From the NCBI GenBank assembly GCA_937893605.1, contig CALBGG010000092.1, positions 1-10,397 on the forward strand: DNA of 10,397 nt. Reading direction: 5' to 3'. Within the stretch, counting starts at the first letter, position 1. Each line of letters starts with the position of its first letter. The notes under the pieces are model-generated. The model was given only the letters and a program-made list of their open reading frames with translations, made no database searches and was not told where the DNA came from. Shown here in pieces: positions 1 to 6,593 of this stretch. The stretch comes from an uncultured Clostridia bacterium (GTDB taxonomy: Bacteria > Bacillota > Clostridia > Oscillospirales > Oscillospiraceae). Both the position numbers and the translations under genes were made by a program.

Positions 1-72
1 ATTTTTAAATTCTGACGGCACTATCGGCACCGGGTCTGCGCAGAAAATGCAGCAGCGGTGTCAATGCGCTTA
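1..72. repeat. E1: terminal arm of a MITE-like inverted-repeat element, cut by the window edge
   Basis: Read on the minus strand, the sequence leaving the Na/Pi gene runs CCTTAAGCGCATTGACACC and then reaches CCGGTGCCGATAGTGCCG. This follows the arm of the complete element at 9848-10260 (AGAGGCGCATTGAG, then CCGGTGTCGAAGGTGCCG). The other arm would lie left of the window. The stop codon of the neighbouring transporter gene (70-72) falls inside this terminus. The match is degenerate, so the assignment rests on the ordered motifs rather than on long identity. Confidence 0.5.
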
Positions 73-1812
73 AGGAAGCGCGTATTTTTCGGAATAGCGG
101 CGGTACTGATCGGAGAATTCGGGCACATCCTCGCGCTCATGCTGAGTCTCGTGGACGCTGAGGGTGTGCTTTTTCATGTCCAAAACGCACAGCGCGATAT
201 TCGAGCAGTGGTCGGAGGCACGCTCGAGGTCTGTCAGAAGATCGGACCACACAAAGCCCGCCTCGATGCTGCACTCGCCCTTTTTCATGCGCAGGATGTG
301 CCGCGTGCGCAGCTCGTTTTTCAGATCGTCTACGACCTGCTCGAGCGGCTCGACGGCCTTTGCCGCCTGCGTGTCGTTATCCGTGAAGGCCTTCACAGCA
401 AGGTCGAGCGCCTCGCACACGGCGGCTGTCATGACCGACAGCTCATACCTTGCGCTGCGCGTGAATTCGAGCTTCTTTTCGTGCATTTCCTCGGCCGACT
501 CGACGATGTTCACGGCGTGGTCGCCGATGCGCTCAAAGTCGCCGATGAGCTTCAAAAGCTCCGTGACCTCCTCGCTGTCCCCGTCGCTCAGAGGCTCTGC
601 GCCGAGTTTGAGCAGATACGTTCCGAGCATGTCCTCGTATTTATCCGTCTCGTCCTCGCTCTCGCGCACCTCCTGCGCGGCCCTGGAGTCGAAGTCCGTG
701 ACGCAGCCGATGGCCTTTTTCATCGCGCCCACGGCGTAGTAGGCCATGTCCTCGGTCACGACGCTGCACTGTTCAAGCGCCAGCGGCGGCGCTGCGAGCA
801 GGCGCTCGTCGAGCGTGACCTCGGTATCCTTCTTTTTGCCGTCCGGCACAAGGCGTACAGCAAGCTTCTCGAGCAGACCCGAGGCCGGGAGCAGAATCGC
901 GGTGCAGGCGATGTTGAAGGCCGAGTGCGCTATCGCAATGCCGTACATCGTCGCACTCTCGCCGAGTATCGCAGGGGCGGCCACGGCGCGCACGATGCAG
1001 AACACCGTCAGCCACACGACCGTGCCGATGACGTTAAACGCCAGGTGCACGACGGCGGCGCGCTTTGCGTTGCGGCTCGTGCCGACGGAGGAGATCATCG
1101 CCGTGACGCAGGTGCCGATGTTCTGCCCCATGATAATTGGGATGGCCGCACCGTAGCTGACCTGGCCGGAGAGAGCCAGTGCCTGGAGTATGCCGACCGA
1201 GGCAGAGCTCGACTGGATTATCGCCGTGAGCGCCGCGCCCGCGAGCACGCCGAGCAGGGGATTTGTGAAGGCGATGAACATCTGACGGAATGCGGGGACC
1301 TCGCGCAGACCGGACACCGCGCCGGACATGGTGTCCATGCCGAACATGAGCGTGGCAAAGCCCAGCAGGATCATGCCGGTGTCGTTTTTGCGGCTGTCCC
1401 TGCTGAACATATACATTATAATACCGATAAGCGCCAGCACCGGCGTGAATGATGTGGGCTTGAGAAGCTGCACCCAGACAGCGTCGCCGCTGATGCCGCC
1501 GAGGCTTAAGAGCCACGCTGTCACGGTCGTGCCGATGTTCGCGCCCATGATGACGCCGATGGCCTGCTTTAAGGTCATAAGCCCCGAATTTACAAAGCCG
1601 ACGACCATGACGGTCGTTGCCGACGAGCTTTGGATAATGGCGGTGACGACAAGGCCGGTGAGAAAGCCGGTCATTGTATTGCCGGTCATTTTGCTGAGCG
1701 TCGTGCGCAGCCTGCCGCCCGCGCGGCGCTCGAGCGCCTGCCCCATTATGTTCATGCCGAAAAGAAACAGGCACAGGCCGCCTATCATCTCCAGCGCGTC
1801 GAATATATCCAT
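70..1812 (-). CDS. Na/Pi cotransporter family protein with C-terminal PhoU-like domain
   Basis: Predicted sodium-coupled phosphate transporter (NptA/PNaS family, SLC34-like) of the cytoplasmic membrane, 580 residues. Residues 1 to about 320 are hydrophobic and hold the family's inverted duplication: QSSSATT (61-67) with GANIGTT (90-96) in the first half, and QSSSAS (200-205) with GQNIGTC (229-235) in the second. The QSSS motifs line the substrate and sodium site in this family. Residues about 350-560 are a soluble, acidic, helical PhoU-like region (for example KLIGDFERIGDHAVNI), as usual in the bacterial two-domain form. I take the ATG at 1812 as start because GAGAGGA lies 7 nt upstream; an in-frame TTG at 1815 is also possible. 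It is probably monocistronic. The last codons (A-L-P-stop) run into repeat E1. The family call is firm; phosphate as the substrate is inferred from the family. Confidence 0.93.
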   Translation of the reverse strand: MDIFDALEMIGGLCLFLFGMNIMGQALERRAGGRLRTTLSKMTGNTMTGFLTGLVVTAIIQSSSATTVMVVGFVNSGLMTLKQAIGVIMGANIGTTVTAWLLSLGGISGDAVWVQLLKPTSFTPVLALIGIIMYMFSRDSRKNDTGMILLGFATLMFGMDTMSGAVSGLREVPAFRQMFIAFTNPLLGVLAGAALTAIIQSSSASVGILQALALSGQVSYGAAIPIIMGQNIGTCVTAMISSVGTSRNAKRAAVVHLAFNVIGTVVWLTVFCIVRAVAAPAILGESATMYGIAIAHSAFNIACTAILLPASGLLEKLAVRLVPDGKKKDTEVTLDERLLAAPPLALEQCSVVTEDMAYYAVGAMKKAIGCVTDFDSRAAQEVRESEDETDKYEDMLGTYLLKLGAEPLSDGDSEEVTELLKLIGDFERIGDHAVNIVESAEEMHEKKLEFTRSARYELSVMTAAVCEALDLAVKAFTDNDTQAAKAVEPLEQVVDDLKNELRTRHILRMKKGECSIEAGFVWSDLLTDLERASDHCSNIALCVLDMKKHTLSVHETQHEREDVPEFSDQYRRYSEKYALP

Positions 1813-1826
1813 CAAATGTTCCTCTC

Positions 1827-1851
1827 TTTACAATTTACAATCCATTTTACA
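1827..1851. promoter_or_regulatory. Three TTTACA repeats just upstream of the Na/Pi gene
   Basis: On the plus strand TTTACA occurs at 1827-1832, 1834-1839 and 1846-1851, directly before the transporter's ribosome site. In Bacillus, PhoP binds direct repeats of TT(A/T/C)A(C/T)A about 11 bp apart, and a phosphate transporter would be a sensible target. Here the starts are 7 and 12 bp apart and lie in the likely 5' leader, which suits a repressor or chance AT-rich sequence better than an activator site. Tentative. Confidence 0.2.
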
Positions 1852-1854
1852 ATT

Positions 1855-1901
1855 ATCATTTTATCTGTGCTTTATAAAATCAATAATCATGCCGTTGTAA
1901 A
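1855..1901 (-). promoter_or_regulatory. Possible promoter region of the Na/Pi gene
   Basis: The AT-rich stretch on the minus strand offers two imperfect sigma-A arrangements: TTTACA (1901-1896) with TTATAA (1877-1872) at 18 nt, and TTGATT (1883-1878) with AATGAT (1860-1855) at 17 nt. Neither is close to consensus, and I cannot choose between them from sequence. Confidence 0.3.
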
Positions 1902-1902
1902 G

Positions 1903-2050
1903 TTGACGTAAAATCGACCGATAGATGGCAGCGGGCGGCTATCGGTTGCCGGCTGTCCGCTTTCCGCAGCTTTGACACCGGGCGCCGGCGGGATCGGCAC
2001 CGGCCGCCGCGGAATTCAAGCAGTGGCGCAAATCCGGCAAGGAGATAACA
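1903..2050. other. GC-rich intergenic stretch without a recognisable gene
   Basis: No reading frame with a ribosome site is visible. There is a 7-bp inverted repeat, CCGATAG ... CTATCGG, around a 14-nt loop near 1919-1946, and a GC-rich patch with loose GGCGCCGG/CCGGCC symmetry near 1982-2010. It may be decayed repeat material like the element immediately to the right, but I cannot align it to the E-family termini. Confidence 0.4.
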
Positions 2051-2264
2051 TTTTAACAGCGCTTTGACATTGTACCGATACGCCTATTGCGTCAGCCCGG
2101 TATCGAAGGAGCGGACAAAACCGTAAAACCGCCGCTTCCCGTGAGTGCAGCGCAAAGTTTACGCCGCTTTTTCGGACTGCGAAACATTATGGTTTATACC
2201 GTTGCTCCGATACCGGGCACCGGCAGAATGTGTATCGGTACAGCCTCAATGCGCCTCTTAAAAA
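2051..2264. repeat. E2: complete 214-bp MITE-like inverted-repeat element
   Basis: The two arms are inverted copies of one another. The left begins TTTTAACAGCGCTTTGACAT and the right, read on the minus strand, TTTTTAAGAGGCGCATTGAGG. Inside these, GTACCGATAC (2072-2081) pairs exactly with GTATCGGTAC (2232-2241), and CCCGGTATCG (2096-2105) with CGATACCGGG (2208-2217). The centre contains GCGCAAAGTTTACGCC, a variant of a motif shared by E3-E5. It has no coding capacity beyond short spurious frames. The right end abuts the T-tract of the minus-strand terminator at 2258-2303. It resembles a non-autonomous transposable element or large REP-like palindrome. Confidence 0.75.
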
Positions 2265-2303
2265 TAAAAAACGGATGGCGTCCGGGGAAGACGCCATCCG
2301 TTT
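2258..2303 (-). terminator. Strong hairpin with T-tract, minus-strand orientation
   Basis: A perfect 14-bp stem (2269-2282 with 2290-2303, core ACGGATGGCGTC) encloses a 7-nt loop. On the minus strand it is followed by TTTTTTATTTTT; on the plus strand no T-run follows. It lies about 170 bp beyond rpsR and behind another terminator, so it may be a back-up terminator of the ribosomal operon, or may end a transcript I have not recognised. Confidence 0.65.
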
Positions 2304-2431
2304 AATGGGGTGGAGAAAGGAGATCTTCATAATGTTGAACGGGCAGCATGCCGCGCGTGATGGGGGGGACTGCGCGGAGCTCCGTCCATTTATAAAGACG
2401 CAAAATCGCCGCAAGTCTTGCACAAAACGTC

Positions 2432-2466
2432 AAAAAAGCTCCCATCTCAACGAGACGGGAGCTTTG
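2432..2466 (-). terminator. Rho-independent terminator of rpsF-ssb-rpsR
   Basis: Ten bases after the rpsR stop the minus strand forms a 14-bp stem (2465-2452 with 2448-2435; AAAGCTCCCGTCTC on its 5' side), then runs into TTTTTT. The one non-Watson-Crick position is a G-U pair in minus-strand RNA but an A-C mismatch in plus-strand RNA, so the structure favours the minus orientation, matching the operon. Confidence 0.88.
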
Positions 2467-2475
2467 ATCTTATAA

Positions 2476-2715
2476 TCAGTCGGTCACATAGGGCAGGAGA
2501 GCGATCTGACGGGCTCTCTTGATAGCCTCGGTGAGCTGGCGCTGATGCATTGCGCAGGTACCGGTGGTACGACGGGGAAGGATCTTGCTGCGCTCGGACA
2601 TGAAGCGGCGGAGCTTAGCGGTATCCTTATAGTCGATGCTGGTGGCCTTATCTACGCAAAACTGGCAGACTTTTCTGCGCTTGCGGTTCTTGGGATTGTT
2701 CTTATCGAAAGCCAT
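2476..2715 (-). CDS. rpsR: 30S ribosomal protein S18
   Basis: Small-subunit ribosomal protein that pairs with S6 on the central domain of 16S rRNA. It has 79 residues, normal for the family, with the diagnostic basic block SERSKILPRRTTGTCAMHQR and the end RARQIALLPYVTD. It is the zinc-ribbon (C+) form: C17 and C20 (CQFC) with C54 and H57 (CAMH) supply four potential zinc ligands, whereas many bacteria carry a C- form without them. The ATG at 2715 follows AGGAGG at a 9-nt spacing. It is last in rpsF-ssb-rpsR, 24 nt after the ssb stop, and is followed by a terminator. Identity is very secure; zinc binding is inferred from the four ligands. Confidence 0.98.
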   Translation of the reverse strand: MAFDKNNPKNRKRRKVCQFCVDKATSIDYKDTAKLRRFMSERSKILPRRTTGTCAMHQRQLTEAIKRARQIALLPYVTD

Positions 2716-2739
2716 TAGCTGTATCCTCCTATATTATTT

Positions 2740-3186
2740 TTAAAACGGCAGTTCGCCGTCATCGTCGCCAAGCTCGGAAAACGCCGACGCGCCCGTCGAA
2801 GGGCTCGGAGCGTCGTAGCTTGAAGCATGACGGGGCTCACCGCGCATGTCGCCGCCTTCGCGGCGCTTGCTTTCGCCGAAATACACATTGTCGACAACGA
2901 CCTCCGCGCTGCGGCGCTTGCCGCCCTCGCGGTCGGTCCAGTCGCGGATCTGCAGTCTGCCGGAAACGACAGCCATGCTGCCCTTGGCGAAATACTTGCT
3001 GACAAACTCAGCGGTAGAGCGCCATGCGACGCAGTCGATAAAATCGGTCTGCTTTTCGCCGCCGTCGCGGCCGCCGAAATCGCGGTCAACGGCAAGGGTG
3101 AACGATGCGACGGGAGTCTGCGACTGAGTGTATCTCAGCTCGGGGTCACGGGTCAGGCGACCCATGATCGTGATGTGATTAAGCAT
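2740..3186 (-). CDS. ssb: Single-stranded DNA-binding protein
   Basis: Binds and protects single-stranded DNA in replication, recombination and repair, and recruits partner proteins through its C-terminal tip. It has 148 residues. Residues 1 to about 105 form the OB fold: MLNHITIMGRLTRDPELRYT at the start, then FTLAVDR, DFIDCVAWRSTAEFV and GSMAVVSGRLQIRDW. About 108-140 is a low-complexity linker, and the end DDDGELPF is the acidic tip that contacts partners. The linker is short, as in many Clostridia. The ATG at 3186 follows AAGGAG, which overlaps the rpsF stop codon (TAAGGAG); the intergenic gap is 11 nt, suggesting translational coupling. As the middle gene of rpsF-ssb-rpsR it is the main chromosomal SSB. 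Confidence 0.98.
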   Translation of the reverse strand: MLNHITIMGRLTRDPELRYTQSQTPVASFTLAVDRDFGGRDGGEKQTDFIDCVAWRSTAEFVSKYFAKGSMAVVSGRLQIRDWTDREGGKRRSAEVVVDNVYFGESKRREGGDMRGEPRHASSYDAPSPSTGASAFSELGDDDGELPF

Positions 3187-3197
3187 AACTCGTCTCC

Positions 3198-3494
3198 TTA
3201 CTCAGCACGCAGGGTGATCAGGCGACGCATGATGCCGTCGGTGATGCCGAGGATACGGTCCAGCTCTGCGGGGAAATCCGCGCCGCTGGTGAACTTCATC
3301 AGCACATAGTAGCCTTCCGAAATGTAGTTGATCTCGTAAGCGAGCTTGCGCTTACCCATCTCCTCCAGTTCGTCCAGGGTACCATGAGCCTCAACGAGCG
3401 CCTTGAACTTCTCGACGACGGCAGCGGTCTGCTCCTCGGTGAAGTTCGGGTTGATGATGTACATTACTTCGTACTTCTCTGTTGCTTTTGCCAT
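3198..3494 (-). CDS. rpsF: 30S ribosomal protein S6
   Basis: Small-subunit protein forming a heterodimer with S18. It has 98 residues from the ATG at 3494. Typical features are KYEVMYIINPNFTEEQ near the N-terminus, LDELEEMGKRKLAYEINY in the middle (the conserved G+R+LAY motif) and ILRxDGIMRRLI-like sequence at the end (DGIMRRLITLRAE). An in-frame GTG at 3503 would add three residues, but AAGGAGG ends right there, 8 nt before the ATG, so the ATG is the start. It is first in the operon, behind a strong sigma-A promoter and a ~74-nt structured leader that could carry S6:S18 feedback control. Confidence 0.97.
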   Translation of the reverse strand: MAKATEKYEVMYIINPNFTEEQTAAVVEKFKALVEAHGTLDELEEMGKRKLAYEINYISEGYYVLMKFTSGADFPAELDRILGITDGIMRRLITLRAE

Positions 3495-3568
3495 GGTTTG
3501 CACCTCCTTCTGGTCTTTTGGCCCCCGACCGCGTCGGGAGCAAGGATAGTCTGCGCATACCGGCAGAC
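3495..3568 (-). promoter_or_regulatory. Structured rpsF leader, candidate S6:S18 autoregulatory RNA
   Basis: The ~74-nt leader can form GTCTGC/GCAGAC (loop CGGTATGC), then CTCCCGAC/GTCGGGGG (loop GCG). An outer GGTCT could pair with AGACC just before the ribosome site. No T-run follows the hairpins, so this is not a terminator. In many bacteria the S6:S18 complex represses its own operon by binding an rpsF-leader RNA with a CCG-containing internal loop. CCG triplets are present here, but I have not matched the full published consensus. Confidence 0.4.
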
Positions 3569-3574
3569 CATAAC

Positions 3575-3602
3575 ATTATATATGATTTTGCCAAAATGTC
3601 AA
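3575..3602 (-). promoter_or_regulatory. Sigma-A promoter of rpsF-ssb-rpsR
   Basis: On the minus strand, a consensus -35 TTGACA (3602-3597) and consensus -10 TATAAT (3580-3575) are separated by 16 bp. The start would be near 3568. Both hexamers are perfect, as expected for a ribosomal operon. Confidence 0.9.
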
Positions 3603-3650
3603 GCCCTTTTGCACGGCTTTCACATGCGGCCTTCCCCCGTTATATGTGTA

Positions 3651-3679
3651 TTGACAAATCTGTGTTAATGTAATACAAT
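3651..3679 (+). promoter_or_regulatory. Sigma-A promoter of the oxidoreductase-hypA operon
   Basis: TTGACA (3651-3656), a 17-bp spacer and TACAAT (3674-3679) form a near-consensus promoter, divergent from the rpsF promoter with 48 bp between the two -35 boxes. Transcription would begin near 3686, leaving a leader of about 225 nt before the ATG at 3912. Confidence 0.82.
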
Positions 3680-3685
3680 TGCTCT

Positions 3686-3911
3686 GTCTAATATGTTAAT
3701 AATTAATCATTCCGGTGCAAAAAAGTCAATATGTAGGCGAAAATGACTTGCGTTTTCGGCAGCTTATTTGGTCTGCCGCCCACTGATGCATGTAATTTGT
3801 ACACAGCCTCGGCACTTTGGTTTTGGTCGCACCAATTCATAAACAGAGTTATCCACGGATAACTCTGAAAAACTCACGTCGCTGTCATTAAAGGAAGAGG
3901 AGAATTAGATT
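3686..3911 (+). promoter_or_regulatory. Long leader with a perfect 11-bp inverted repeat
   Basis: This region has no open reading frame of note. CAGAGTTATCC (3844-3854) is exactly inverted at 3857-3867 around the dinucleotide AC, about 45 nt before the start codon. It could be a hairpin in the mRNA or a dyad operator. It contains TTATCCACG, one base from the DnaA-box consensus TTATCCACA, which may be chance. No T-run follows, so it is not an intrinsic terminator. GAGGAGA at about 3896-3903 is the ribosome site. I do not recognise a known riboswitch. Confidence 0.45.
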
Positions 3912-6593
3912 ATGGCACAACTCAGACCCAAGATAGTCAAGCTTGCCAAGGTCATCGGCGGTGTTTCCGGCATGGTCGTGAAGATCGACGAGAACGCCCC
4001 CGAGTACTACTGCATGGCCGACATCGTTTCCGACGACGAGGCCGATATCGCCATCGCCGCCGGACTGCGCAAGGAGCGCACGGCGGAGTACCTTGCAAAA
4101 AAAGTCGGAAAGACCGTCGATGAGATAAAGCCCGCGCTGGACAATCTCGTCTACTACGGCATTTTCCGCCGCACCTATGACAAGGAGCGCGGCGAGGATG
4201 TCTACTTCATGCAGATCTTCGCGCCCGGCATACTCGAAATGATGGTCAACAACAAGGAGCTCATGGCAGCCCACCCCGAGGTCGGCAGAGCCTTCGAGGA
4301 GTACACCCGCGTGCGCATGGAGCTTTTAGGCCCCGTACTGCCGCAGGGCTACGGCCTGATGCGCGTCATCCCCGTCGAGAGCGCAATAAAGGATATTCCC
4401 GGTGTCAGCGATGACGAAAGGCTGTCGTATTACCTGAATAAGTACGACACCTTCTCCGTTTCGTCCTGCTCCTGCCGTGCGTCGCGCACCAGCATCGGCG
4501 ACGGCTGCGGACATCTGGACGAGGACATGTGCGTGCAGATGGGCAAGGGCGCGGAGCATTACATCCGCTCCGGCCGCGCACGTAGGATCACGCGCGAGGA
4601 GGCCATGGAGATCATCCTGCGCGCCGAGGAAAACGGCCTCATGCACGATATTCCCAACATTGAGGAGGTCGGCGACAGCGCCGCTGTCTGCAACTGCTGC
4701 GCATGCGCCTGCTTCGGTCTGCGTGCGGGCCTCATGTTCGGCGCGAGAGACGCCATACGTTCGAACTTCGTCGCCGAGGTCGACGAGGCAAAGTGCGTCG
4801 CCTGCGCCCAGTGTGTCGAGACCTGCCCCGGCAACGCGCTCAGACTCGGCCAGAAGCTGTGCTCGTCCGATGATCTGACCCCTCCGGGCTATGCAAAGCT
4901 CACGAACACCGTTTTCGTAAAGAAGACCTTCAATCCCGATTACCGCGAGAATTTCAAGGACACCGTCGACACCGGCACCGCCCCCTGCAAGGCCGCGTGC
5001 CCGGCGCATGTTCCCGTTCAGGGCTACCTCAAGCTCGCCGCTCAGGGCAGATACACCGACGCACTTGAGCTCATAAAGAAGGAAAACCCCTTCCCCGCCG
5101 TCTGCGGACGCATCTGCAACAAGCGCTGCGAGGAAGAGTGCACCCGCGCGAGTGTCGACGAGGCCGTCGCCATCGACGAGGTCAAGCGCTTCATCGCCGA
5201 TCATGATCTGCATGAGGCTACGCGCTTCGTGCCCAAAATGGTCAATCAGATAGGCCGCCCCTACACCGAGAAGATCGCCGTCATCGGCGCAGGCCCCGCA
5301 GGCATGAGCTGCGCATACTATCTTGCAAACAAGGGCTACCCCGTCACCGTTTTCGACCGCAATCCCGTTCCCGGCGGCATGCTGACCCTCGGCATCCCGT
5401 CCTTCCGCCTTGAAAAGGACGTTCTCAACGCCGAGATCGACATTCTCAAGGAGATGGGCGTTGAGTTTAAATGCGGCGTTGAGGTCGGCAGGGATATCAC
5501 CATTCAGCAGCTGCGCGACGAGGGCTACAAGGGCTTTTATCTCGCCATCGGCGCTCAGAAGTCGGCAAAGCTCGGCGTCGAGGGCGAGGATCTCACCGGC
5601 GTATTCGGCGGCATTGACTTCCTGCGCGAGGTAAATCTCGGCAGCAAGCCCGAGATCGGCAAGAGCTGCGCCGTCATCGGCGGCGGCAACGTCGCAATGG
5701 ACGTGTGCCGTGCGGCTGTCCGTCTCGGCGCGAAGAATACCTACATAATCTACCGCCGCTCGGCCGATGAGCTCCCGGCAGACCCCGAGGAGGTCAGGGA
5801 AGCCGTCGAGGAGGGCGTGAAGTTCCGTTATCTCAACGCTCCCGTCGCCATCGAGGGCAAGGACGGAAAAGTCACCGCACTCAAGGTCGAGCTCATGGAA
5901 CTCGGCGAGCCGGATGAAAAGGGCAGAAGAAAGCCCGTCGGCACAGGCAGGTTCGAGACTATCAAGGTCGATTCCGTCATCGCGGCCATAGGCCAGGTCA
6001 TCGACTGGGGCAAGCTCGATGTCGGAGCGCTCAAGACAACTGAGAAGGGCACCGCCGTTGCGGATGCGCTGACCTATCAGACCGCCCAGCCGGACATTTT
6101 CGTCGGCGGCGACTGCTACACCGGCCCGAAATTCGCCATCGACGCGATAGCCGCCGGCAAGGAGGCGGCCATAAGCCTGCACCGCTATGTCCACCCCGGT
6201 CAGACCCTCACCATGGGGCGCGACAGGCGCGTGTACAAATCGCTCGACAAGCAGCACACGCTGCTGGATATATCGCACTTCGACCACGGCAAGCGTCAGA
6301 TGCCCGGCTATAACAAGGCAAAGGCCAAGACCTTCGCCGACGCGCGCGTGACATTCACCGAGGAGCAGGTGCGCAAGGAGACCGCACGCTGCCTCGGCTG
6401 CGGCGCGACGAAGGTCGACGAGTATATGTGCATCGGCTGCGGCCTGTGCACGACAAAGTGCAAGTTTGACGCGATACACCTCAAGAAGGTGCGCGACTGG
6501 CACGCCGGCACCTTCGAGACCATGCCCATCAAGGTCGCCGAGGGGCTCGTCAAGCGTGCGGGCGGACTTATAAAGAACGCGGTAAAAAAATAA
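3912..6593 (+). CDS. Multidomain Fe-S flavoprotein, NAD(P)H oxidoreductase of the GltD/NfnB type with ferredoxin domains at both ends
   Basis: A predicted cytoplasmic electron-transfer protein of 893 residues. Order of parts: an N-terminal region, about 45-95, that looks like a small winged-helix fold (LAKKVGKTVDEIKPALDNLV); a cysteine-rich module with C186/C188 (CSCR), C199, C207 and the cluster C260-C267 (CNCCACACFG); a 2[4Fe-4S]-like ferredoxin stretch with C295, C298, C301, C305; the GltD-type N-terminal Fe-S domain with C359, C363, C398, C402, C406, C410; an FAD-binding GAGPAG (459-464); a second dinucleotide site GGGNVA (590-595); the flavin-contact VGGDCYTGPK (731-740); and a C-terminal ferredoxin with C827, C830, C840, C843, C846, C850. 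The core matches the glutamate-synthase small subunit, NfnB and dihydropyrimidine dehydrogenase flavoprotein family, which moves electrons between NAD(P)H, flavin and iron-sulfur clusters. GltD alone is about 450-490 residues, so about 350 extra residues precede it and about 60 follow. No partner large subunit (GltB) is nearby, so glutamate synthesis is unlikely. The stop overlaps the hypA start. The substrate is unknown. Confidence 0.9.
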   Translation: MAQLRPKIVKLAKVIGGVSGMVVKIDENAPEYYCMADIVSDDEADIAIAAGLRKERTAEYLAKKVGKTVDEIKPALDNLVYYGIFRRTYDKERGEDVYFMQIFAPGILEMMVNNKELMAAHPEVGRAFEEYTRVRMELLGPVLPQGYGLMRVIPVESAIKDIPGVSDDERLSYYLNKYDTFSVSSCSCRASRTSIGDGCGHLDEDMCVQMGKGAEHYIRSGRARRITREEAMEIILRAEENGLMHDIPNIEEVGDSAAVCNCCACACFGLRAGLMFGARDAIRSNFVAEVDEAKCVACAQCVETCPGNALRLGQKLCSSDDLTPPGYAKLTNTVFVKKTFNPDYRENFKDTVDTGTAPCKAACPAHVPVQGYLKLAAQGRYTDALELIKKENPFPAVCGRICNKRCEEECTRASVDEAVAIDEVKRFIADHDLHEATRFVPKMVNQIGRPYTEKIAVIGAGPAGMSCAYYLANKGYPVTVFDRNPVPGGMLTLGIPSFRLEKDVLNAEIDILKEMGVEFKCGVEVGRDITIQQLRDEGYKGFYLAIGAQKSAKLGVEGEDLTGVFGGIDFLREVNLGSKPEIGKSCAVIGGGNVAMDVCRAAVRLGAKNTYIIYRRSADELPADPEEVREAVEEGVKFRYLNAPVAIEGKDGKVTALKVELMELGEPDEKGRRKPVGTGRFETIKVDSVIAAIGQVIDWGKLDVGALKTTEKGTAVADALTYQTAQPDIFVGGDCYTGPKFAIDAIAAGKEAAISLHRYVHPGQTLTMGRDRRVYKSLDKQHTLLDISHFDHGKRQMPGYNKAKAKTFADARVTFTEEQVRKETARCLGCGATKVDEYMCIGCGLCTTKCKFDAIHLKKVRDWHAGTFETMPIKVAEGLVKRAGGLIKNAVKK

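Noticed and set aside
58..1452. A 464-codon plus-strand frame over the Na/Pi gene
   Set aside because: It is antisense to the transporter, rich in Arg/His/Ala, without motifs or a ribosome site.
4326..6503. A 725-codon open frame on the minus strand opposite the oxidoreductase
   Set aside because: It lies wholly antisense to a well-supported gene. Its product is compositionally Ala/Leu/Asp/Val-rich with no recognisable domain, as expected when GC-rich, NNC/NNG codons are read in reverse.
3912..6593. Assignment as glutamate synthase small subunit (gltD)
   Set aside because: Only the central ~480 residues match that family. The protein carries large extra Fe-S regions and no GltB is adjacent, so the gene symbol would mislead.
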